The notes under the pieces: model-generated
Seen by the model: the letters and a program-made list of their open reading frames with translations, nothing else
Told to the model about the DNA's origin: nothing
Database searches by the model: none
Shown here: positions 56,058 to 64,000 of the stretch, piece after piece
How the letters are laid out: each line of letters opens with the position of its first letter
How positions within the stretch are numbered: the first letter of the stretch is position 1
Source of the DNA: Leishmania donovani
Taxonomy: Eukaryota > Euglenozoa > Kinetoplastea > Trypanosomatida > Trypanosomatidae
DNA length: 64,000 nt
NCBI RefSeq assembly: GCF_000227135.1
Contig: NC_018248.1
Location: forward strand, 529,670-593,669
Reading direction: 5' to 3'
Position numbers and translations under genes: made by a program

Positions 56058-56755
56058 GGGCTAAAAGCTAAGGGAAGAGAGATGAAGGCACACAGCGATC
56101 GTCACCTTCCCACACGTGCAGCGTTCCGGCTCTGCGCCTTTTTCTCTTCCAGGCCGTGTCGGTGGCGCGCGCCAACACACCACGCAGAGTTCACGTTTCG
56201 AGAGGATAATTCCTCCGCACGGATCGAGCGAGAGAGGGGTGGTGGGGGAGGGGGCAGGAAGTGCAGCCTTTCGCAGGGACCCGTCACCACAGAAGGAGTG
56301 CGGGGGTCGTGTGATTGGGATTGAGGTGCTTCATGTTGTAATGTTTTCGATTAATAGAAGGAAGGAGGAAGTAGTGTTGTGCGAGGAAGTGCGGCAGACA
56401 CGAGAGATGCAGCGGGGGCGTCAGTGGCAAAGAATGCCCGCTGCGCCTCCCAAAAAGCAGCAGCGAGGTAGAGAGCGTGATATATATATATATGTACACA
56501 CAGCCGCATGCAGGCACCTCGAGGTGGCCTTCGCTGTCCCAGACGTGGACAATAGCGTTAGTGGAAACTGACACCCGCGTTCCTCTTCGTTTTCCCCAGC
56601 TTTTCATCGTTCTGCATTTCTCTTTGCCCGCTTCCTCTGTCTCACCTCCGTCAGTATCGGACGTGGCACGGGGGGGGGGGGAGACATGGGGAGGGGAGGG
56701 GGGCGGCAAAGCGCCCTTACGGGAGATGGGCGGCGGCGGTGGGAGAAACGATAAA

Positions 56756-56803
56756 TGCCCCCATATACGCATATATATATATATATATGCGTATATGGGG
56801 GCA
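56756..56803. repeat. Perfect 48-bp palindrome in the PRMT5-CYB5D1 spacer
   Basis: The left arm (56756-56779) begins TGCCCCCATATACGC and ends in alternating AT; the right arm (56780-56803) is its exact reverse complement, ending GCGTATATGGGGGCA. There is no spacer. As RNA it would make a hairpin of more than 20 bp, with a GC-rich base and AU-rich top. It sits about 1.15 kb past the PRMT5 stop codon and 700 nt upstream of the CYB5D1 ATG. Confidence 0.95.
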
Positions 56804-56833
56804 TATATGTATCTCCGCACACACACACACACA

Positions 56834-56865
56834 TCACCACCACCACCACCACCACCATCACCACT
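56834..56865. repeat. (CAC)n trinucleotide repeat
   Basis: CAC/CAT units directly beside an (AC)n run, just right of the 48-bp palindrome. Confidence 0.85.
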
Positions 56866-57948
56866 CCTGTGAAGAGAGGGGCATGAAATCGAGTACAGGC
56901 AGCAGCGAAGGGGTGGGGTGGGTGGGGGTGGACAGTCAAGCCGTCACACGAGATCGGCGCAGCACTGCCGGGAAGAAAAGCGAGGCGAAGAAATAACAAG
57001 GACGAAACAACACACAAGCCAACACAGACACGATGCATGCATCACAAAACAAGGCGTGAGGGGGGAGGGGGTTGGGGCGGAAGAAACATGGCATCACGAT
57101 GTGAGCCGGCCCGCCTCGTCTACATACGCACGCACGCACAAATATATATGGTCCTGCAGACATCCGCCAAGAACACTAGGGCGGGGTAGGGAGGTGGTGA
57201 GAGGGCAGTGGCCCTGTGCACGGTAGCATAGATAAAGGCTACAGAGGCGCACAGCCGCAGTGACGCGTAAGCACAAGAGGAAAGGCGAAGGGGATAAAGA
57301 AGGAGAGGGGGAAGAGGGAGGAGGTGACAAGAGACGCAGATGCAACATGGAGTGCAATCCATGGCGAGCACACCAGCACAACGCGCATAACAGTCCACTC
57401 TGCAGCCGCGGCCAAGACAACAACAACGCGGTAGCAGTGGTTTAGTGACCGCCAGATACGTTCGCCGCGGAAGGAAAGGGAAAACCAACAACAATAACGA
57501 CAAAGAACCAGATGAGGGATGCTAAAGAGAGCTCGTGAGGAAGGCGTGGCGGGCCGCAGCAGTTCAATAGATGTGGAGCAGCGTAGAGGAGGCTTGAGAA
57601 GGGCGGCGCGCAGGGGAGGCGGGAGAGAGGGAGAGGGAGACATGCTCACGACGACACAGGACAACAACAGCATCACCACAACAAGGAAAAGCGAAAAAAA
57701 AATGAACATGACTAAGCGACTCTGGAAGACACTAAGACGCATCGAAAAGAATGAGAGGAAGACGAGGGTGGACATCAGCGTCGCATACCTATAGCACCCA
57801 TGATGGAGTCCTGCTACGCAGCTCACGTGTCAATATGCACACACCCGCGGCAAACCTGAGAAGAAATCAAATAGACAGAGAGCCGGGCAATAGCTGCTCT
57901 GGCTCCCCTCCACACACCTTCCCACCCTCCAGTGCCATCCCCGCCGTC

Positions 57949-60900
57949 TCACAGGAGCATCGACGCAGCCCAGCCGTTCTTGTTGTGAACCAACGGTGCA
58001 GCGGAGGCGTCGCGGCCAGTCCTCGGCGACTGTCGCTCCACCGCCGCATCGCCGTAGGTGACGCTCCACTCATACCAAACCCTCTGCTCCGCCAGACCCG
58101 TCCGCCGATCAAGCTGCACGCGGATGGCGACCATGCGGCTTTCTTCCGCCGCTGCTTGCCCGACATCCTGCAGCTCCGCCTGCTGGGCGGGCTCGAGCGC
58201 AAAGACGCATGGAAACCAACTGTACATGTCCTCCGTCCTCTCCACAGGGGCAGTGGCGATGATCGTGGCTGGCGCGGTCGCAGACTCGTAAAGCACCGCG
58301 GAGAAATAGCCAGCCAAGCCGCAGCAGCGGCCACACGGCGGCACCTGAAAGACAAGGCTCGCCGCCCGCTCCAGCGACACGGGCTCCCGCCGCTTCATCG
58401 CGCCGCGGTCTCCCTTGTAGTCGTTACCGCTGCCGCCGTGGAATCGGTGCTCGAAGGTCCAGCACGGCTGCGGAGGCGCCAGTGTGACAGCCCTGCTGAG
58501 GTTTGTGACAAGCAGCGTATGATTGAGAGCAGCATGGCGGTCGTGGCAGCCCGGCGGCGGCACCGTCAACCCTTTCACAGCCGCCTCCGTCACCGCCGCA
58601 TCAAAGGTGGCAGACATGAGCGGCGCCACCCACGCAGTGTATTGCTGTGGAATGCACATGAGGTGAGGGTTGAAAGCGATGCCGCGGCTGAGCTGGATGT
58701 CCTCGAGCTGAGCGTGGAAGGCCTCCAGACACTCCGGGCTCAGCTCGTTGTCGCCCAGACTCCCGAGCAGCTCAGAAACGATAAGGTCGCACAGACCGAA
58801 GTCAGCCGGTAAGGTGAGCGAGCCGTCTTCCGCGGCGGTCGCAATGGTGCGCCCGTCGGCGACGATCACCTCCAGTGTGTGTCCGAAGGTGTAGGCTAGC
58901 TGCATCCACTCGGGGTCATTCGCCCACCGCATTCGCGTGAAGGCGGCAGCTGGGGGATTCTTTTCGATGGCGAAGATGCGCAGTCGCACCCCGAGCGCGG
59001 AGACAGCGTGGAGGCACTCATCGATCAACGGGCCGCGACCGCAGCCGAGCAGCACGAGGTGGAGTGTCCGCTCATCCGGCGAGGGCACCGGCACCCTCTG
59101 CATGGCACCGTGCTTCGCGAAGAACATTTTGTTCTGATGCGCGTGCTGCTGCTCCGCCCCGGCGGCGTACCAGTCCCGCACGTAGTGAAAGACTGCCTCG
59201 CGGTACTGCCGGTATTTTCGTGCGTCGCGCTCAAAGACTTCGTAGACGCCGCTCGACAGGTGGTGGCTCAGTGGCTGTAGTGGCAGTTGGAGTTGACCCT
59301 CGAAGGAGGCAAAGACGTCGCGGGTCGGCTCCTCGACGCCTTTGAAGTGGAGGTAGTTGAGCAGCGGGTACTGGTCAAAAAAGGTGCGATCGAACACTGG
59401 CATCGCGCGCCGGCGCAGCAGCTCCACAATGAAGGTGATCGCGCTGACAAAGGGCGGGTAGGTGCCAGCCCAGCGGGAGGCCACCAACGGCTGGAGATCC
59501 TCCGGCATCACGTAGGTGTAGCGGCTCCGCAGCAAATGAGAGCGGCGACAGTCGGCCGCTGCCTCATACGATGTGTCGGAGGCGGAACCGGAGCCCTTGG
59601 AGCCCCCCTTCGCCGCCGCCACGGCCGAGTCGGCTTCGTGGCTCGTCTCAAGCTCTGTAACGCTGTCGTACCAGTCGAAGAGTGAGTAGCCTGTTCGACT
59701 CCCTTCGCTCTCGCCGTCGTGGTAGGCCGGTGGCGTTCGCCGGAGCGGTGCGTTGTCCTCGTCGGGGTTGCCGTGGTTAGGGTGCGCCTGCTCCTGCGCC
59801 TCCACGACGTCCTCCTCCGCCAAAGTGGCGCTGGGGCGATGGTGCGTGCTGGAAGCGGTGCCTGGGGCGTCAGGGCGGTAGTTGGGGTGCTCGTGCGGCG
59901 CCACCCCGTGCGGCGCCAGACACGCCAGCAGCGCCGGGGCAGTAGGGCACTCAAAGCCGACGACCTCCTCGCCGAGCCACTCGCTGGGCAGCAGCATGCG
60001 CGGGTTCCACGTGGAGTAGTAGAGCAGCGCCATCAAAGACGAAGCCGCCTCGGTATGCACCACACCCGAACGCGGCGACGAGGACGACGACGGCGGTGAT
60101 GCGTCAGACATGAGGCTCGTAGTGGTGCTGGTGACACTACAGGGTGTATTGATGCGGTATATCACCCGCCTTGAGTCCGTCTTGAGAGTGGAGTAGCCGT
60201 AAAGGACGGCCTGGCGGAGACGCTGCAGCTGGTAGCGATGGGCAGGGTTGCATGCATCGCAACGGACCCACACCTTCACCCTCGTGCACTGCTGAATGAA
60301 AGACAGCACTACATCCGCGGCAAGACAAGCGACGCGGATGTTGCGCTGATTCTCCTCTTCATCACTCATCGGCTGCGCGCCGCCGCGCTTGCCTGCTGTG
60401 GCACCCCCCTCGTTGTCCTCCTGATCGCGGCTGTCGTCGTCATCTCCGCCAGACCATGCGACGTCCGCGGCATAGAACGGTAGCGGCACCTGCACGGCGC
60501 GTAGGCACATGAAGGCTGCTAGCTCAAGCTGCTCAGCGATACGCTTCCGCTGCGCACGCGTCGACCAGCTTAGCTCCGTCACGACACCGTTCATCGTCTG
60601 GCACCACTCCGACGGCATGTGCAGCGCGCTCCACGTCCCGGCCACCTCCCTGCGCCACGCCTGATGTAGCATGTGGGGATCAGCCGTCATGTTCGGCGGA
60701 GGGCACGGACCCAGCAAGAGGGAGCTGAAGGGAAGCGAATCGTAGCTGCTGCCGCTTCTGGACGGACCGGCAGCGTTCGAGGCGTTGTCCTTCTGCGTGA
60801 CGGCGGCGGCATCGCTGTCCCCCGAAGACGGCGACGACCTGAACCGCGGAAAGCGGCCGAGAAAGCACGTGCCGAACGTGGCACTCAGCATGCGCGCTTG

Positions 60901-61092
60901 CTTGATGGAGCGCATCAGCACCGGCTCCCCGGTGATGCCGTACACACGCAATGAGGCAGGAGAAAACACGCCAGCGCGCGCCCACTGGTTTTGAAAGCGC
61001 TCCCGCCCATGCAGGCAGTAGTCCTCCTCCATGGCCGAGGCGGTAGCCTGTGCCTCGGGGCCATTGCTGATGCCACCGCCATCGAGCGACAT
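57949..61092 (-). CDS. PRMT5: Type II protein arginine methyltransferase PRMT5, 1047 aa
   Basis: Makes symmetric dimethylarginine on histones, Sm proteins and RNA-binding proteins. The Rossmann core has motif I LLGCGRGPLIDE (about 680), FAIEKNPPA as post-I, and the double-E loop SELLGSLGDNELSPECLEAF (about 772). The PRMT5-specific VFERDARKYRQYREAV (about 616) supplies the phenylalanine that imposes symmetric dimethylation. The C-terminal YSWFPCVF replaces the THW loop of type I enzymes, also typical of PRMT5. The N-terminal part should be a TIM barrel (AFMCLRAVQVPLPF, FECPTAPALLACL, MPEDLQPLVASRW, PPFVSAITFIVELL). It is enlarged by several acidic or Ser-rich insertions, which explains 1047 aa against about 640 in animals. 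The ATG at 61092 gives MSLDGGGISNGPEAQ; the frame upstream is leader. Confidence 0.95.
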   Translation of the reverse strand: MSLDGGGISNGPEAQATASAMEEDYCLHGRERFQNQWARAGVFSPASLRVYGITGEPVLMRSIKQARMLSATFGTCFLGRFPRFRSSPSSGDSDAAAVTQKDNASNAAGPSRSGSSYDSLPFSSLLLGPCPPPNMTADPHMLHQAWRREVAGTWSALHMPSEWCQTMNGVVTELSWSTRAQRKRIAEQLELAAFMCLRAVQVPLPFYAADVAWSGGDDDDSRDQEDNEGGATAGKRGGAQPMSDEEENQRNIRVACLAADVVLSFIQQCTRVKVWVRCDACNPAHRYQLQRLRQAVLYGYSTLKTDSRRVIYRINTPCSVTSTTTSLMSDASPPSSSSSPRSGVVHTEAASSLMALLYYSTWNPRMLLPSEWLGEEVVGFECPTAPALLACLAPHGVAPHEHPNYRPDAPGTASSTHHRPSATLAEEDVVEAQEQAHPNHGNPDEDNAPLRRTPPAYHDGESEGSRTGYSLFDWYDSVTELETSHEADSAVAAAKGGSKGSGSASDTSYEAAADCRRSHLLRSRYTYVMPEDLQPLVASRWAGTYPPFVSAITFIVELLRRRAMPVFDRTFFDQYPLLNYLHFKGVEEPTRDVFASFEGQLQLPLQPLSHHLSSGVYEVFERDARKYRQYREAVFHYVRDWYAAGAEQQHAHQNKMFFAKHGAMQRVPVPSPDERTLHLVLLGCGRGPLIDECLHAVSALGVRLRIFAIEKNPPAAAFTRMRWANDPEWMQLAYTFGHTLEVIVADGRTIATAAEDGSLTLPADFGLCDLIVSELLGSLGDNELSPECLEAFHAQLEDIQLSRGIAFNPHLMCIPQQYTAWVAPLMSATFDAAVTEAAVKGLTVPPPGCHDRHAALNHTLLVTNLSRAVTLAPPQPCWTFEHRFHGGSGNDYKGDRGAMKRREPVSLERAASLVFQVPPCGRCCGLAGYFSAVLYESATAPATIIATAPVERTEDMYSWFPCVFALEPAQQAELQDVGQAAAEESRMVAIRVQLDRRTGLAEQRVWYEWSVTYGDAAVERQSPRTGRDASAAPLVHNKNGWAASMLL

Positions 61093-61770
61093 TCCGGGAG
61101 ACTGAGGGAATAGTAGAAGGCGGAGATAAGAGGAGCGACTTGGAGGATGTTTCGTGAGCGTGTACACTTCGCCGTTTTTATGTATGCGTCTATGCATATA
61201 CACCAGTGGCTCCTACGAAAGCGCTTTTCGAGTGCTAAATCTGAGGGAGTGGAATAGCAGCAGCAGTAGCAGACTCACGGTGGGCGAGAGAGAGAGAGAG
61301 GAGAGGAATAGCGGAAGATGGAGTGGTACAGTGTGTCGACATGGCACGCTTGTGTGCATGTGTGTGTGTGTGTGTGTGTGTGCGTGATTCGTTGTGCTGG
61401 CGATGCGCATAGGCGACTCTGTCACGGAGAGGCATTTTGCTTCGCCGTCCGGGCAAGGGTTGACCATATATGCCATAAAATTAATCGGGAGGTTGAGCTC
61501 AACACGCATGAGGAAAAGCGTCTGTGCATCCGGCACGTTCCGCTTGCGTTCGCCTATGGGCGCGCGCGCGACTTCTTTCGTTCCTTCAGCAACATGGGGC
61601 AGGCGTGCCCTAGAGGCGAAAAGGGGGGAGAAAGAAGAGAGAAGGCGAGAGAGGGTGCGAACAGAGGAAGCGATCGGTGAGCTCACACAGCTGCGCCTGC
61701 GCACGTTCTTAGCCAGCCCTTGGCCAGCCCCACTCACCTCACCCCAACATCCCCGCCACTCGGTGAAATC
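61093..61770. other. Intergenic region between the 704-aa gene and PRMT5
   Basis: The shortest spacer but one among the longer-than-300 nt ones. It contains a (TG)n run (61359-61382) and GA-rich plus strand, that is C/T on the coding strand, consistent with the PRMT5 splice-acceptor region. No gene. Confidence 0.6.
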
Positions 61771-63885
61771 CTACGCTGCCGACATCAAGAGGTGCTTGCG
61801 ATCCTTTATAAGCTGCAAGAAACGGCGATTTGTGAAAGGATCTTCGTCCACTGTCGCCGTTGCCGTTGATGGCGACGGCGCAGCGGGCGGTGCAACGGCC
61901 GCCGCCGTGCCACCGCTTCCGTGCCGCTTTAGCTCTTCCAGCCGCTGCCACTGCGACTCTAAGAGGTGCAGTTCGCGCCTCAGTGACGTAGCGGAGGTCG
62001 CAGACGATGACGACGACAGCGGTGGCGATGGCTCGACGGCCGACGAATGTGCAGCTGACAAGGCAGGGGACACAGGTCGCTTGGCATGTGGCATGGGTGC
62101 GGTTGGTTGCAGGTGAGTCTGCCGCGAAAACGCTCGCTCCAGCGGATGCAGCAGCCCCTTCTCCGGCGGAGCTCTCGTCGCCCTAGTCGTTGCCGGGGGC
62201 GCAGTGCGTCGGTGCCGCTTCTCCTCGGCCCCCTCGTCTGCGGTGATGTTGCCTCCATACCTCGCCACCTTTCCTGGTGACATGACCACCTCCTCGTAGC
62301 GGCTCCGCAACCGGCGGTAAAGGTGCTCCATTTTCTCCACATACGCTTCGGCAGCACTCACGGCGCGCTTCATGCGAGCGGTCACGCTGCTGCAATCTCT
62401 CTCTTGCACGACATCTTCGCCATATACTTGAAGCTGGTCAGGTTGAACACAGTGCGCCGCGTTCGTGCGCCGAGGCGCAACTTGCACGGTCTGCCCCTTC
62501 GCACATCGTTGTATGTCACTGCTCCCGCTGCCACTCGACGCATAAACGCGACGCTCTACCCCTTGCGGTGGATCAGAGTGCGCTGTCGTCGTTGTGGCGC
62601 TCCTAGGGGAGGTCGCGCCCGAGGCAGAGAACGAGCCCACCGACCGCCGTGCCGCTCTACCGGTGCCGACAGTGTGGCCCGCAGCGTAGCGAGAGCCCGA
62701 CGAGGCAACGGAGCGTTGCTTTGCGGCGTGAGAACCACCGGCGTCACCCCGCGATGCGACTGCGACTGGTGTCTCCACAGAACCTGCGGGGACCGCCACA
62801 CCGTGCCGCGACGGAGCTGCTGCCTCTGCATGCGGGCGCGCAGCATTTGCCGGCGGATGCCGTGAAGGCTGCGTGGTTGGCCTTGCCGACGCACGTGACG
62901 ACGATGATGCATGTCTGCTGCTTCCAGCGCTGCTCGCAGAAGTGTCGGACGAGGACGCAGGGAGAGGAAGTGGGGGTGTCCCATAAAACCACCACGGCGG
63001 CGGAGGTGGCGGGGGGTATAGAAGCGGTGGTGGTATTGCCCAAACGTGCGGCGCCGCTACCATGCCTCGTGCTGCAGCCTCAGCTGCTGACGCAGACACC
63101 ACTGGCAGCGATAGCTGCGGCAGCACGTGCGGCGGCATTGGAAACGTGGAAGGAAGAGGCAGATCACTCGGCTTTGGCCACTCCGTGCCCGACACGTCGC
63201 TGTGGTGCCCCTGCGCACGCAGCGGCACATCATCCGGGTAGCAGAAGGGAGCTCGCAGCGTTGCCTCCGTAGGGTCGTAGTAGTGGGCATAGTGGCGGTT
63301 CATGTTGCTGCTGTCCGGTAACGGCGTGCCGTAGATTGGCGGCGGTGGTATCCATGGAAGGTTCGCGAAAACACGCCCCGGGTGCGTGTGCGGTGGCTGG
63401 GTGGCAGCTCGTGACTGTGGTGCAACGGGGCCCAGGTTGTCTCGCCGGCTGCTGCCTGACCTGCCGCGTGCACTATGAATGCTCGCTTCAGAGGCACGCG
63501 TATCGACGGTGGCGGCGAACGAAGACGGCACCCTCGTCTGCGGGTTGCCGGGCGGTTGGTGAAGAAGCGCGTCCGCATTATCACCTTTGCATGTGTAGGA
63601 AGACGACGCAGTGGGAGCGGCGCCGGGGTCATCGCCATCTACGGCGGCCGACGGATGGGAGCCGCTGCGAAGACTGCGCTGGGAAAGGGCAGAAACCTTC
63701 GAGGTGGTGGACGTCGGCAGCCGGGCAGCCGGCTCCACCAGACTTAGGGCATCGTCCTGGTCAGCACTACGTCTGCGAGGGATGGAAGACACACTCAGCG
63801 GCGGCTCAGCAGCAGCGGAGGCGACCTCCATCGAGGAGCTCATACTCCGCGAGCTTGAACCTGAAAAACGAATCGCAGAATGCAT
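61771..63885 (-). CDS. Unidentified protein, Pro/Ser-rich with C-terminal coiled coil, 704 aa
   Basis: The first ATG in the frame is at 63885 (MHSAIRFSGSSSRSM). Residues 1 to about 500 are rich in Ser, Ala, Pro, Arg and His, with proline clusters (LPWIPPPPIYGTPLP, PPPLLYPPPPPPPWWFYG) of the kind that bind SH3, WW or profilin-like partners. An ordered helical segment at about 530-560 (AEAYVEKMEHLYRRLRSRY, then EEVVMSPGKVARYGG) and a final helix (LRRELHLLESQWQRLEELKR, about 640-660) suggest coiled-coil contacts. The tail ends FTNRRFLQLIKDRKHLLMSA. I recognise no domain. Cytoskeletal or basal-body scaffolds often look like this, but that is a guess. It is the first gene transcribed within the window. 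Confidence 0.7.
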   Translation of the reverse strand: MHSAIRFSGSSSRSMSSSMEVASAAAEPPLSVSSIPRRRSADQDDALSLVEPAARLPTSTTSKVSALSQRSLRSGSHPSAAVDGDDPGAAPTASSSYTCKGDNADALLHQPPGNPQTRVPSSFAATVDTRASEASIHSARGRSGSSRRDNLGPVAPQSRAATQPPHTHPGRVFANLPWIPPPPIYGTPLPDSSNMNRHYAHYYDPTEATLRAPFCYPDDVPLRAQGHHSDVSGTEWPKPSDLPLPSTFPMPPHVLPQLSLPVVSASAAEAAARGMVAAPHVWAIPPPLLYPPPPPPPWWFYGTPPLPLPASSSDTSASSAGSSRHASSSSRASARPTTQPSRHPPANAARPHAEAAAPSRHGVAVPAGSVETPVAVASRGDAGGSHAAKQRSVASSGSRYAAGHTVGTGRAARRSVGSFSASGATSPRSATTTTAHSDPPQGVERRVYASSGSGSSDIQRCAKGQTVQVAPRRTNAAHCVQPDQLQVYGEDVVQERDCSSVTARMKRAVSAAEAYVEKMEHLYRRLRSRYEEVVMSPGKVARYGGNITADEGAEEKRHRRTAPPATTRATRAPPEKGLLHPLERAFSRQTHLQPTAPMPHAKRPVSPALSAAHSSAVEPSPPLSSSSSATSATSLRRELHLLESQWQRLEELKRHGSGGTAAAVAPPAAPSPSTATATVDEDPFTNRRFLQLIKDRKHLLMSAA

Positions 63886-64000
63886 CTCCGCGCGGAAAGG
63901 ACGTGAGGGAGCGAGCAAGTAGCGTCTAGAAGGCTGAAGAGAGAAACGGCATATGTGCGAGCCGCTGAGCGTGCGTGCTTTGGACGACGCGGAGGGAGGG

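Larger units (their letters stand above)
56058..57948. other. Intergenic region behind PRMT5 with a long palindrome and AT, CA, CAC repeats
   Basis: Probable PRMT5 3'UTR plus CYB5D1 leader. It has AT runs at about 56480-56494 and 57141-57149, the 48-bp palindrome, an (AC)n run (56819-56832) and a (CAC)n run (about 56834-56865). No gene or SIDER-like copy. Confidence 0.6.

Noticed and set aside
2394..62000. CRISPR-like arrays or satellite arrays
   Set aside because: All short repeats are simple di-, tri- or tetranucleotide runs; there are no spaced repeats, and the organism is eukaryotic.

Overview
The window looks like nuclear DNA of a trypanosomatid, most likely a Leishmania species. It is GC-rich. 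Every convincing gene lies on the minus strand and none shows an intron. Genes are separated by 0.5-3.3 kb of sequence that is pyrimidine-rich on the coding strand, with CA/TG and TA microsatellites. Seven copies of a roughly 460-bp dispersed repeat occur between genes, and they resemble the SIDER retroposons of Leishmania. The picture is one polycistronic unit read from right to left, with mRNAs separated by trans-splicing and polyadenylation. From memory and unverified, the gene content recalls chromosome 21 of the L. major type karyotype.

In transcription order (right to left) I call 19 genes: a 704-aa protein of unknown function; a type II arginine methyltransferase (PRMT5); the ciliary protein CYB5D1; branched-chain 2-oxoacid dehydrogenase E1-alpha; a DCC/DUF393 thiol-oxidoreductase-like protein; a mitochondrial protein with a split DUF971/GBBH-N domain; a DHHC palmitoyltransferase; two neighbouring two-TM proteins sharing a PPLYI signature (378 and 1049 aa); a secreted cysteine-containing protein; a 1583-aa PB1-domain protein; V-ATPase subunit H; condensin SMC4; a small secreted or type II membrane protein; a PhyH-fold protein lacking the iron ligands; a mitochondrial GGQ release-factor-like protein of the MTRFR/C12orf65 type; a RING-H2 protein with an interrupted ring; a longin R-SNARE (VAMP7-like); and, cut by the left edge, a gene with two CxxC pairs whose reading frame I traced by hand.

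Functionally the genes are unrelated (chromosome condensation, vesicle traffic, vacuolar acidification, mitochondrial translation and metabolism, cilium). That is normal for trypanosomatid transcription units, where regulation is post-transcriptional. The intergenic content is therefore of interest. Six of the seven SIDER-like copies are in the same sense as the genes, 0.13-1 kb past a stop codon, so in probable 3'UTRs. The seventh lies antisense behind SMC4. A perfect 48-bp palindrome sits in the probable PRMT5 3'UTR, and a 24-bp palindrome lies upstream of the BCKDH gene.

Assembly caution: the four N blocks are all 99 nt and all fall inside SIDER-like copies. Two are flanked by exact direct repeats of 304 and 249 bp, so they look like unmerged contig overlaps rather than missing DNA. 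I found no convincing plus-strand gene, tRNA, rRNA, CRISPR array or strand-switch region.
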